Positions 38,105-51,131 of a stretch of DNA of 64,000 bases are shown one piece after another (position 1 is the first letter of the stretch; the number at the start of each line of letters is the position of its first letter). The stretch lies in assembly GCF_003205615.1 (NCBI RefSeq), contig NZ_PYBV01000006.1:1-64000 (forward strand). Reading direction: 5' to 3'. This DNA comes from Micromonospora arborensis. GTDB lineage: Bacteria; Actinomycetota; Actinomycetes; Mycobacteriales; Micromonosporaceae. Made by a program: the position numbers and the translations under genes. The notes below the pieces were generated by a model that was not told the DNA's origin, did not search any database, and saw only the letters and a list, made by a program, of their open reading frames with translations.

Positions 38105-38995
38105 GTGCGGCGAACGGTGGCAGTGTTGACGGGGCTCTGCCTCATGATCGTCGCGGCGGCCTGTGGTGAACGGGGGCGGCCCTCGTCGGCCCCATCGGCG
38201 GAACCCTCCGCGTCGAGCGAACGCCCGGCTGCCGGCGACCACGACCTCACCCTGAGCCACAACGGGCTCGACCGCACCTACCTGCTGCACGCCCCACCCG
38301 GGTACGACCCGAGCCGAGCGGCCGCGCTGATCATCGCGCTGCACTACTACCCCGGCTCCGCCACCTCCATGCGGGAGCTGGCCGGCCTGGAAGCCAGAGC
38401 TGACAAGGACAACGTGCTGGTCGCCTACCCCGACGGGGTGGACGGCGGCTTCAACGCGCTGGTCTGCTGCGGCAGCGCGGACGACGTCGGTTTCCTCACC
38501 GCCCTCACCGACCACCTGGTGCAGACCTGGCACGCCGACCCCAACCGGGTCTTCCTCACCGGCATCTCGAACGGCGGCGAAATGAGCTTCCGGGCGGCGG
38601 TGGAGACCACTGGCACGTTCGCCGCGATCGGGGTGGTCAGCGGTGGTTACAGCGGGAAACTGACCACCGCCGACAGTTACGTGCCGAAGAGCCCGGTCTC
38701 CGTGATCACCTTCATCGGCGGCCAGGACCAGCACGCCTCCACCTTCCAGACGGGCATCAAGACCTGGCAGCAGCGGCTCACCTGCCGACCCAGCCCGAAG
38801 GCGTCCGGTGTGGCGGGTGTGACGCACACGGTGGCGGGCTGCGCGGACGGCAGCGAGGTCAGCGTCTACACGATCGCCGACATGGGCCACAGTTGGCCGG
38901 GGGCAAAAACCGGCCAGCTCGCCGCATCCTCCGCAGGCGTGTCCGCCACCGACCTGATGTGGGAGTTCTTTGCCGCCCACCCCCGCAAGGCCTGA
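38105..38995 (+). CDS. LpqC-like secreted esterase lipoprotein
   Basis: Alpha/beta hydrolase of 296 aa in the PHB-depolymerase/feruloyl-esterase-like family. The N-terminus is a lipoprotein signal with lipobox VAAAC, then a Ser/Pro-rich linker. The nucleophile elbow GISNGGEMS and the histidine in DMGHSWPG match LpqC-type proteins. GTG at 38105 has GGGGGAGG five bases upstream. Anchored outside the membrane; the substrate (feruloyl or polyester) is not determined. It ends one base before the convergent argA stop. Confidence 0.87.
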   Translation: MRRTVAVLTGLCLMIVAAACGERGRPSSAPSAEPSASSERPAAGDHDLTLSHNGLDRTYLLHAPPGYDPSRAAALIIALHYYPGSATSMRELAGLEARADKDNVLVAYPDGVDGGFNALVCCGSADDVGFLTALTDHLVQTWHADPNRVFLTGISNGGEMSFRAAVETTGTFAAIGVVSGGYSGKLTTADSYVPKSPVSVITFIGGQDQHASTFQTGIKTWQQRLTCRPSPKASGVAGVTHTVAGCADGSEVSVYTIADMGHSWPGAKTGQLAASSAGVSATDLMWEFFAAHPRKA

Positions 38996-39532
38996 CTACA
39001 GCCGCAGCAGCATCCGGGTGTTGCCCAGCGTGTTCGGCTTGACCCGCTCCAGGTCCAGGAACTCCGCGACACCCTCGTCATACGAGCGCAGCAACTGCTC
39101 GTACACCGGTTGCGGCACCGGCGCGCCGTCGATCTCCTGGAAACCGAACGCGCCGAAGAACTGCGTCTCGAAGGTGAGCACGAAGATCCGTGCCACACCC
39201 AACTCGCGGGCCGCGTCGATCAGCTCGCCCACCAGCCGATGCCCGATCCGCCGGCCCCGGCAGGACGGATCCACCGCCACCGTACGGATCTCGGCCAGGT
39301 CCTCCCACATCACGTGCAGCGCGCCGCAGCCCACCACGGTGCCGTCGGACGGGCGGACCGCCACCCGGAACTCCTGCACCTGCTCGTAGAGGGTGACGGT
39401 GGCCTTGCTCAGCAGCCGCCGGTCGTCGGCGTACGTGTCGATCAGCCGCCGGATGCCGCGCACATCCCCGGTGCGGGCCCGCCGCACCAGGACCTGACTC
39501 TCGGGAGCCGACGACTCGGCCTGCGCGCTCAT
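38996..39532 (-). CDS. argA: amino-acid N-acetyltransferase, actinobacterial ArgA
   Basis: Short GNAT-type N-acetylglutamate synthase, 178 aa. The sequence closely follows what I remember of M. tuberculosis Rv2747: VVGCGALHVMWEDLAEIRTVAVDP, the acetyl-CoA loop CRGRRIGHRLV, VLTFETQFFGAFGFQEIDG and the end GVAEFLDLERVKPNTLGNTRMLL. It would make N-acetylglutamate for arginine synthesis. The ATG at 39532 overlaps the DUF501 stop (ATGA). No other arg gene is near. Confidence 0.87.
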   Translation of the reverse strand: MSAQAESSAPESQVLVRRARTGDVRGIRRLIDTYADDRRLLSKATVTLYEQVQEFRVAVRPSDGTVVGCGALHVMWEDLAEIRTVAVDPSCRGRRIGHRLVGELIDAARELGVARIFVLTFETQFFGAFGFQEIDGAPVPQPVYEQLLRSYDEGVAEFLDLERVKPNTLGNTRMLLRL

Positions 39533-40095
39533 TCGCCCGCCGGCACATCCACGCACGGCCCGGCCGTCCACCAGGGCTCGACCAGCTCCAACGTCTCGTC
39601 ACCGAACGGGTTCACCCCGGGGCCGGCACCCAACGCGTGCCCCAGGTGCACGTGCAGGCACTTCACCCGACCCGGCATCCCGCCGGCCGAGATACCGGCG
39701 ATCTCCGGCACCGCACCGATCGCCTCCCGACGGGCGAGGTAGTCCTCGTGCGCGGCCCGATAGTGCGCGGCCAACTCGGGATCCGTCGTCAGCCGGTCCG
39801 CCATCTCCTTCATCAGCCCCGCCGACTCCAGCCGGCTGCACGCCGCGGTGGCCCGGGGGCAGGTCAGGTAGTAGAGCGTCGGGAACGGGGTGCCGTCGGA
39901 GAGGCGGGGAGTCGTCTCCACCGCGTCCGGGAGACCGCACGGGCATCGGTGGGCCACCGCCCGGGTGCCGCGGGGCGTCCGGCCGAGCTGCGCGGCCACC
40001 GCGGCCAGGTCGGCCTCGGTGGCCGGCTCACGCTGCGGCAGGGGTACGGAATCCGCCGCCGGCTCCGACGGTGGTACGACAGTCACGGTGCCCAT
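39529..40095 (-). CDS. DUF501 domain protein
   Basis: Conserved actinobacterial protein of 188 aa and unknown function. Characteristic segments are HRCPCGLPDAVETTPRLSDGTPFPTLYYLTCPRA, with a Cys cluster that may bind metal, and the C-terminal GISAGGMPGRVKCLHVHLGHALGAGPGVNPFGDE. AGGAG lies just before the ATG. It sits between the FtsB-like gene and argA; association with eno, ftsB and ppx is conserved in mycobacteria (from memory). Confidence 0.88.
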   Translation of the reverse strand: MGTVTVVPPSEPAADSVPLPQREPATEADLAAVAAQLGRTPRGTRAVAHRCPCGLPDAVETTPRLSDGTPFPTLYYLTCPRATAACSRLESAGLMKEMADRLTTDPELAAHYRAAHEDYLARREAIGAVPEIAGISAGGMPGRVKCLHVHLGHALGAGPGVNPFGDETLELVEPWWTAGPCVDVPAGE

Positions 40096-40120
40096 CTCTC
40101 CTGGTGTGCTGATCGGTGGA

Positions 40121-40762
40121 TCACTTGCCCGGCTGCTGGCTGTCCGCCGCCCGCACGCTCGACCAGAGCGTGTCGTACCAGGTCGACGGCCCGGCCGGGG
40201 CGGCCGAACCGGCCGACTTCCCGGCGTCCCGGGCGGCGCCCTCCGGGTCGTGCAGCACCACCATCATCTTCTCGCCCGGGGGGCCCATGAAGAACCGCTC
40301 CCGAGCCTGCGTCTTGATGTATTCGTCGTCTTGCCAGTTGGCGGCCTCGGCGGCGAGCTTGGCGATCTCCGCCTGCTGCACCGCCTGGGCCGATTCCATC
40401 CGCTCGATGTCGGCCTGCTGGTCCAGGTAGACCCGGACCGGGTACGTGTAGGCCAGCGCGAGCGCGATCAGGACCGCGAACAGCACGGTCGCCCGACCGG
40501 TGAAGCGACGTGGGTGGGGTGCGGCGAGCCGCTTGACCGCACCACCGGCGGCAGTACGCCGAGCGGCGGCAGGACGATTCGCGGAGCGGACGCCCTCGGC
40601 GCCCCGGGCCGCGCCCGGCGCCCGACCAGCGGCGCCACGCGGCTCGGCGCGTACGCCGGTGTCGCGGACCGATCCCCGGGTGGCCCGGCCACCACCCGGC
40701 CGGCCGGACTGACCCGGCCGGCGGGCGGGACGCTGACCACCCGGTGTGCGGCGCTGCTGCAT
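40121..40762 (-). CDS. FtsB/DivIC-like septum formation initiator
   Basis: Bitopic cell-division protein of 213 aa. A long basic, Arg/Gly/Pro-rich cytoplasmic tail (1-85) precedes one membrane helix (about 89-106), a short coiled coil (112-141) and the conserved WQDDEYIKTQARERFFMGPPGE segment. FtsB-like proteins bridge FtsL and FtsQ at the septum. ATG at 40762 with GGGGGAGG upstream. It lies 23 bp after eno on the same strand, the usual actinobacterial order. Confidence 0.87.
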   Translation of the reverse strand: MQQRRTPGGQRPARRPGQSGRPGGGRATRGSVRDTGVRAEPRGAAGRAPGAARGAEGVRSANRPAAARRTAAGGAVKRLAAPHPRRFTGRATVLFAVLIALALAYTYPVRVYLDQQADIERMESAQAVQQAEIAKLAAEAANWQDDEYIKTQARERFFMGPPGEKMMVVLHDPEGAARDAGKSAGSAAPAGPSTWYDTLWSSVRAADSQQPGK

Positions 40763-40785
40763 CGTCACACCCCTCCCCCGAGGCT

Positions 40786-42975
<2,190 letters not shown>

Positions 42976-43036
42976 CCGCCGGACAGCGCTGAGCCGCGCG
43001 CGGCGCGGCGGCGCCGCTGCCCTCTGCGCCGCTGCC

Positions 43037-43120
43037 CTCAAGATCAGCACAGGGTCGCCGATGTTGCTGCTTCCGGCGTGATGGAAACAGCAACATCGGC
43101 GACGTTGTGTGAATCTTGAG
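43037..43120. repeat. extragenic palindrome, CAAGAT family (copy 1)
   Basis: Two 33-base arms (43037-43069, 43088-43120) match at 28 positions; the inner 16 bases (GTCGCCGATGTTGCTG) are perfect. The loop has 18 bases. The arms begin CTCAAGAT and share TGCTGCTTCCGG (43065-43076) with the copy at 50790. In this gap it separates convergent genes and could terminate both. Confidence 0.8.
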
Positions 43121-43140
43121 CGCGCGGGCGCGGGGCGCGG

Positions 43141-43202
43141 GGCGCGGGGCGAGCCTTGCGCGCGGAGCGCGCAGAGCGCGGGCGCGGGGCGAGCCTTGCG
43201 CG
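43141..43202. repeat. 22-bp direct repeat, period 40
   Basis: Bases 43141-43162 and 43181-43202 are identical (22 bp beginning GGCGCGGGGCGAGCCTTGCG). Between them lies a small GCGCGC palindrome. It is next to the palindrome at 43037-43120 and just before the end of the DUF885 gene. Confidence 0.7.
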
Positions 43203-43214
43203 GGCGTGCTTTTC

Positions 43215-44834
43215 TCAGAGACCGAGCAGGGTGCGCAGGTGGCGCGGGGGCGGGCAGTCGTGGGCGAGCATGGCGTCGTGCCAGTCGCGGACCGACACTC
43301 CGTCCGGGCGGGCCGCGGCGATCTCGGCGACCTCGCTGTACCCGACGAAGTAGGTGGAGAGCTGCGTGGAGGTGAGCTGCGCCCGGCGCCACTTGCCGGC
43401 CGCCTCGCCCTCCTCCTGGAAGCCGCGGCCGGTCATCAACGCCATCGCCTCGGCCTCGGACAGGTCCTCGGCGTGCACCAACTGGTCGAGCAGCGCATTG
43501 ATGGTCATCCGCAGCTGCATCTTGAGCTGCTGCAACCGCACCGGCAGGCCGCCGAAGCCGAGCCCCGCCATCAGCTCCTCCGCGTACACCGCCCAGCCCT
43601 CGATGAACGGGCCGGACTCGGCCAGTGCCCGGACCCGGGTGCCACCGACGTGGCGGCGGGCGTGCGCGAGCTGGAGGAAGTGCCCCGGCATCGCCTCGTG
43701 CACCGTCAGGTTGCGGATCATGTGGTCGTTGTATTCGCGGTAGAACGACTCGACCTTGTGCGCCGGCCAGTCCGAGGGGGTGGGCGCGATGCAGTAGAAG
43801 GTCGGCACGGCCGCCGTCTCCAGCGGGCCGGGCGAGTCGCAGTACGCCACCGCCACACCACGCGCGAACTCCGGCATCTCCTGGATCACGCACTTGTCGT
43901 CGACCAGGGTGATCAGGTCGTGTGCGCGGACGAAGTCGGTGGCCTCGTCCAGGGTCACTCCGGCCAGCTCGACGATGGTCCCGTCGTTCGGGTGCTCGGC
44001 GGCGAGCAGGTCCAGCGCCTGGCGTACCGTCGCGTCGTCGGCCCGACCGCCGACCAGCTCGACGGCGGCCTCGCGGATCTCGGCGGTGACCCGGTCCAGG
44101 TTGGCCCAGGCGCGGCGCTGGATCTCGGCGGCGCCCAGCTCGGTGTCCAGGGTGTGCCAGAGGCGGGCCTCCCAGCGGCGCCGGCCCAGTCGCGGGTCAC
44201 GGCCAGGGCCGGTGTCGGCGGCCAGGCCGACCCGCAGCCAGGCGACGAACTCCTCCAACGCGGCGATCGCCGCGGTCGCGGCCGGCTCGACCCGGTCGAG
44301 CTGGCTCGGGGCCTGGGCGAGCAGCGCCGGCAGCTCGTCGCGGATCAGCGCCGCCGTGCCGGTGAACTGGCCGACCGCCGTCTCCGCGTGGATCCGCGGC
44401 ATGTCCCGCAGCGTCGCGCGGGCGGTGGCGAGAGCATCCGGTACGGCGGCGAGCCGGCCGGCCAGTTGGGTCAACCGCACTTCCGCGGGGGCGTACGGGC
44501 GGGCCATCAGCGCATGCAGCAGCGGGCCGGGGTTGTGCCGCAGCGGATCCCACTCGTGCGACCGGATCTCGGTCAGCTCGAACAGCTCCCGATCCACGAA
44601 TGAGGTGAGCAGCGCGTGGTCCACCTGCTCGTCGACGTCGAGCGAGTCCGGGTCCAGTTCGGACAGTGCGTTGGCCGCGTCGGAGAGCATCGCCCGGTCG
44701 GCGGCCACAGCGTCGGCTGACAGATTAGGCAGCCGGTCGTCATACCGGTGATCCCCCGCCGCGGTGGCAACCCCCGGCCGCGACTCCAGCAAAGCTTCGA
44801 CAACCCGCTCAGCCAGTACCTCAAACGCCTCCAC
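43215..44834 (-). CDS. DUF885 domain protein (putative metallopeptidase-like)
   Basis: Protein of 539 aa in the DUF885 family. The motif HEAMPGHFLQLAHARR (HExxxGH type) suggests a zinc peptidase relative, and FIEGWAVYAEELM is the second family signature. No signal peptide, so cytosolic. GTG start with TAGGGT six bases upstream (leaderless-type). The gene is flanked on both sides by palindromic repeats. Substrate unknown. Confidence 0.88.
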   Translation of the reverse strand: MEAFEVLAERVVEALLESRPGVATAAGDHRYDDRLPNLSADAVAADRAMLSDAANALSELDPDSLDVDEQVDHALLTSFVDRELFELTEIRSHEWDPLRHNPGPLLHALMARPYAPAEVRLTQLAGRLAAVPDALATARATLRDMPRIHAETAVGQFTGTAALIRDELPALLAQAPSQLDRVEPAATAAIAALEEFVAWLRVGLAADTGPGRDPRLGRRRWEARLWHTLDTELGAAEIQRRAWANLDRVTAEIREAAVELVGGRADDATVRQALDLLAAEHPNDGTIVELAGVTLDEATDFVRAHDLITLVDDKCVIQEMPEFARGVAVAYCDSPGPLETAAVPTFYCIAPTPSDWPAHKVESFYREYNDHMIRNLTVHEAMPGHFLQLAHARRHVGGTRVRALAESGPFIEGWAVYAEELMAGLGFGGLPVRLQQLKMQLRMTINALLDQLVHAEDLSEAEAMALMTGRGFQEEGEAAGKWRRAQLTSTQLSTYFVGYSEVAEIAAARPDGVSVRDWHDAMLAHDCPPPRHLRTLLGL

Positions 44835-44880
44835 CCGCCCACCCTACCGACCACCCCACCGTCCAGCCCCCCGGCACGGT

Positions 44881-44946
44881 CGCGTTGATCAAGAGGTTTG
44901 CGTCAGGTGCGAGCCGAATCTTGACGCAAACCTCTTGATCAACGCG
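44881..44946. repeat. extragenic palindrome, GATCAAGAGG family (copy 1)
   Basis: A perfect 25-bp inverted repeat, 44881-44905 with 44922-44946, with a 16-base loop. The arms contain GATCAAGAGGTTTGCGTC, also found at 59811. It overlaps the last two codons of mazG and is probably used as its terminator. Confidence 0.85.
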
Positions 44947-45937
44947 GGCTGGCGGGTGGGGGTGGGGGTGGGGGTTCGGCGGCGCGGACGGCTTCGGCGT
45001 AGGCCAGGGTGGCGCGGCGGAGGGCTGCTTCGGGGTCGATTCCCGCCTCGCGGGCTGCTGCGACCGTTGCCAGGAGGCTGGCGCCCAGCCGTGCCTCCGG
45101 GTCTACCTGGGTGTCGGCCAGCGGTGGCGGGACGGCTCGGCCGGCGCGCGCGGCGCGGCCCAGGATCTGCGCGGCCAGGGCCAGGGCGGGCTGGCTCAGC
45201 GCCACGCCGTCCAGCACCGAACTCCGTGCCTTCTCCGCGCGCTTGATCCGCTCCCAGTTCTCGGTGATCTCGTCCAGCGTGCCGACCTCCGCGCCGGCGA
45301 AGACGTGCGGATTGCGGCGGATCATCTTGTCGACCAGGCCACCCGCCACGTCGTCGATCGTCCAGCGCTCGTCCTCGGGCAACTCCTCGGCGAGCCGCGC
45401 GTGCAGGACCACCTGCAACAACACGTCGCCCAGCTCCTCGCGCAACGCGTCGGTGTCGTCGGCGCTTATCGCGTCGTACGCCTCGTAGCTCTCCTCCAGC
45501 AGGTAACCGGCGAGGCTACGGTGCGTCTGCGCCCGCTTCCACGGGTCGCCGCCGGGGGATGCCAGGCGGTCCAGCACGGCCACCGCGTCGAGCAGCCGGG
45601 CGCCCGGCGGATCCCACGAGCCGTACATCAACTCCATCTCGGCCAACCCGGGCTGCCGGGCCAACCGCAGACCCAACTCGCGGGCCAGCGCCTCGTCGCC
45701 CGCGGGGCCGGCCAGCCACACCGCAGTGCCGTGCGTCGCCACCGCATCCAGCAACGGCTGCGTCGCCGGCCCGTCCACGACTGTCACCTCGGCGCCCGCC
45801 TGGCGCACGGCCGTGGCCAACTCGCTCTCCGCGCCGGTCAACACCGGGTGCTGGCGTACGACGTCCCACGCCGCCGAGGTCAGCAGGCCGGCCGGTAGCC
45901 GGGGCGAGGTGACCAGAAGGACGATCCGTGCCGTCAT
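44939..45937 (-). CDS. mazG: MazG nucleoside triphosphate pyrophosphohydrolase
   Basis: House-cleaning enzyme hydrolysing (d)NTPs to NMP and PPi, 332 aa. The catalytic helices read LLEESYEAYDAI and LREELGDVLLQVVLHA (EExxE and ExxD), with an N-terminal Rossmann-like extension as in mycobacterial MazG and a single recognisable MazG domain (about residues 120-220). The C-terminus is a proline run encoded by a G-quadruplex-prone tract. It follows the SurA-like lipoprotein by two bases and mfd lies upstream, the mycobacterial order. Confidence 0.92.
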   Translation of the reverse strand: MTARIVLLVTSPRLPAGLLTSAAWDVVRQHPVLTGAESELATAVRQAGAEVTVVDGPATQPLLDAVATHGTAVWLAGPAGDEALARELGLRLARQPGLAEMELMYGSWDPPGARLLDAVAVLDRLASPGGDPWKRAQTHRSLAGYLLEESYEAYDAISADDTDALREELGDVLLQVVLHARLAEELPEDERWTIDDVAGGLVDKMIRRNPHVFAGAEVGTLDEITENWERIKRAEKARSSVLDGVALSQPALALAAQILGRAARAGRAVPPPLADTQVDPEARLGASLLATVAAAREAGIDPEAALRRATLAYAEAVRAAEPPPPPPPASPR

Positions 45938-45939
45938 CC

Positions 45940-46836
45940 TCAGCTTGCCGTGCCCTCGGTGCCCGGGCCGGGGCCGGCCTCCGGTCCGGTGCCGGGGCCG
46001 GCATCCGGGCCAGCCTCCGGTCCGGCGTCGGGGCCAGCCTCCGGGCCGGCGTCCGAGCCGGTGGCCGACGGCACCGGCTCCGGGGTGGAGATGTCAGTGA
46101 CCGTGCTGTCCTGGTCGAGGTAGGGCAGGTTGTACCTGCCGAAGCCGCTGTTCGGCACCTGGAGCAGGGCCGGAATTTCCAGCGTGGAGTAGCGAGGGTT
46201 GAGGGAGACGTCCTCCCGCTTCACCTCCTCCTGGAAGGCCGCGCTGAGGGCCACCACCGCCGCCACCTGCTGGGCGATGGCCGGGTCGGAGAACGCCTCA
46301 CGCTGCTGCTCGGCCGTCCAGCCGGGAGGGGCGACCTTACCTTCCACCAGCTTGTCGTAGATGGTGGCGCGCAGGTCGTCGGTCAGCTCGGCCGGCGGCA
46401 GGCCCGCCTGGAGGGAGAGGAAGAGGTCGTACCAGTCGGCGGCGAGTTTCGCGTACTCGGTGCCGGGGGCCCCGAAGCTCTCACCCAACTCCTCGGCCTT
46501 GAGCTGGTCCTGCACCGGGATCTTCTTCTCCGCGATGATCCGCTTGGCCAGGTCGATCCCGACGAGCAGGTTGAGCATGTCCTGCTTGGTCGCGCCGATC
46601 TGGAGCATCTCCGGCGAGGGGGACGCGGACGGCCCGTTCTGCTGCTGGAACGCCGCCCGGACGGTCGTCTCGTACTTCGCCTGCGCCTCGGCGTGAATCG
46701 CATCGATCCGTTCCACCGAATAGGCGGTGTCACCGACGTACGCGGCGACGCCCGGTGCGGACCTGCCGCAGGCAGCGAGGGAAAGGACACCCAGGGCCGC
46801 GACGCTGGCGGCGGCGATCACACGGCGAGCACGCAT
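45940..46836 (-). CDS. SurA-N-like lipoprotein
   Basis: Secreted lipoprotein of 298 aa. Signal peptide with lipobox LAAC (Cys23), then a helical region like the N-terminal domain of SurA/PrsA chaperones (AYVGDTAYSVERIDAIHAEAQ), no clear parvulin domain, and a C-terminal low-complexity tail made of (GPEAGPDA) repeats (about residues 265-298). Possible extracytoplasmic folding aid. ATG at 46836 gives the signal peptide; the ORF to 46887 does not. It lies between mfd and mazG on the same strand. Confidence 0.82.
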   Translation of the reverse strand: MRARRVIAAASVAALGVLSLAACGRSAPGVAAYVGDTAYSVERIDAIHAEAQAKYETTVRAAFQQQNGPSASPSPEMLQIGATKQDMLNLLVGIDLAKRIIAEKKIPVQDQLKAEELGESFGAPGTEYAKLAADWYDLFLSLQAGLPPAELTDDLRATIYDKLVEGKVAPPGWTAEQQREAFSDPAIAQQVAAVVALSAAFQEEVKREDVSLNPRYSTLEIPALLQVPNSGFGRYNLPYLDQDSTVTDISTPEPVPSATGSDAGPEAGPDAGPEAGPDAGPGTGPEAGPGPGTEGTAS

Positions 46837-46899
46837 GCCCGTCACTCTCTCATGCCCTCTCCCACGCTGTGACGGCCCCCACCTCACCCAGGCCCCGCC

Positions 46900-50535
<3,636 letters not shown>

Positions 50536-50688
50536 GCGAGATCACTTCCCACGGATGGCACGACGATCACCCCGCGTCCAGGACGGACGGGGGGTGCACG
50601 ACGACCAGCCTATCCCCGTCCACCGACACGCACCCCCTTCCGCCCAGGTACGCGTCGCGGTCGCACCTCCCGCGTCCTACGCACCTAA

Positions 50689-50748
50689 CGGCCGCCCCGC
50701 GCGCCTCACGGCCGCCCCGCCCGCCTCACGGCCGCCCCGCCCGCCTCA
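50689..50748. repeat. three tandem 20-bp repeats
   Basis: CGGCCGCCCCGCSCGCCTCA occurs three times without spacers (50689-50708, 50709-50728, 50729-50748); only one base differs between copies. Confidence 0.85.
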
Positions 50749-50789
50749 TGCGCATGCATCACGCGCTACCCCGCGCCTTACGCCCGTCC

Positions 50790-50869
50790 CAAGATCCGCG
50801 CAACTTCCCCGAATCTGCTGCTTCCGGGACCCGGGAGGCAGCAACTGCCCCGATGTTGTGCGGATCTTG
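50790..50869. repeat. extragenic palindrome, CAAGAT family (copy 2)
   Basis: Outer arms CAAGATCCGC (50790-50799) and GCGGATCTTG (50860-50869) are perfect, and 14 of the outer 15 pairs hold. The inside contains TGCTGCTTCCGG (50816-50827) shared with the element at 43037 and its own hairpin around CCGGGACCCGG. It lies in a divergent gap, so it is not a simple terminator. Confidence 0.75.
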
Positions 50870-50935
50870 CCGGCCAGCGCACACGTAGCCGCCCTGGGAG
50901 GGCCGCTCGCACTGCCGCCAGCGTGCATCGCCATC

Positions 50936-51011
50936 AAGATCATGCTCGGTCCAGGAACTAGTGGCCTCGATGCCGGGGGAACGCACTCTTCCCTGGATCG
51001 AGCGCGATCTT
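50936..51011. repeat. inverted repeat, CAAGAT-like (copy 3, diverged)
   Basis: Arms 50936-50955 and 50992-51011 match at 17 of 20 positions (AAGATCATGCTCGGTCCAGG on the left), with a 36-base loop. The left arm is preceded by TC, giving the TCAAGATC start seen in the related elements. Confidence 0.55.
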
Positions 51012-51131
51012 CCCCGACCGGGCGGCGCGTACCCACTGGCGAGGGCGTTCGCGCGACCGCCGACGGGGCCAGCGGCGACCAGAACGACCGTGGATCTTGA
51101 CCGTAGGTGACCTTTGTGGTCGGGTCTTGTC

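Larger units (their letters stand above)
50536..51131. other. 596-bp divergent gap with repeats, no gene seen
   Basis: Between mfd and the cyclase gene I find no convincing ORF. The gap contains three tandem 20-mers (50689-50748), a CAAGATC palindrome (50790-50869), a second inverted repeat (50936-50955 with 50992-51011, 17 of 20 matching) and, near the cyclase start, GGATCTTGA and TTGACC. Promoters for both flanking genes must lie here, but none is clear. Confidence 0.6.

Noticed and set aside
50689..50748. CRISPR-like repeats
   Set aside because: The 20-mers abut without spacers and no cas gene is present.
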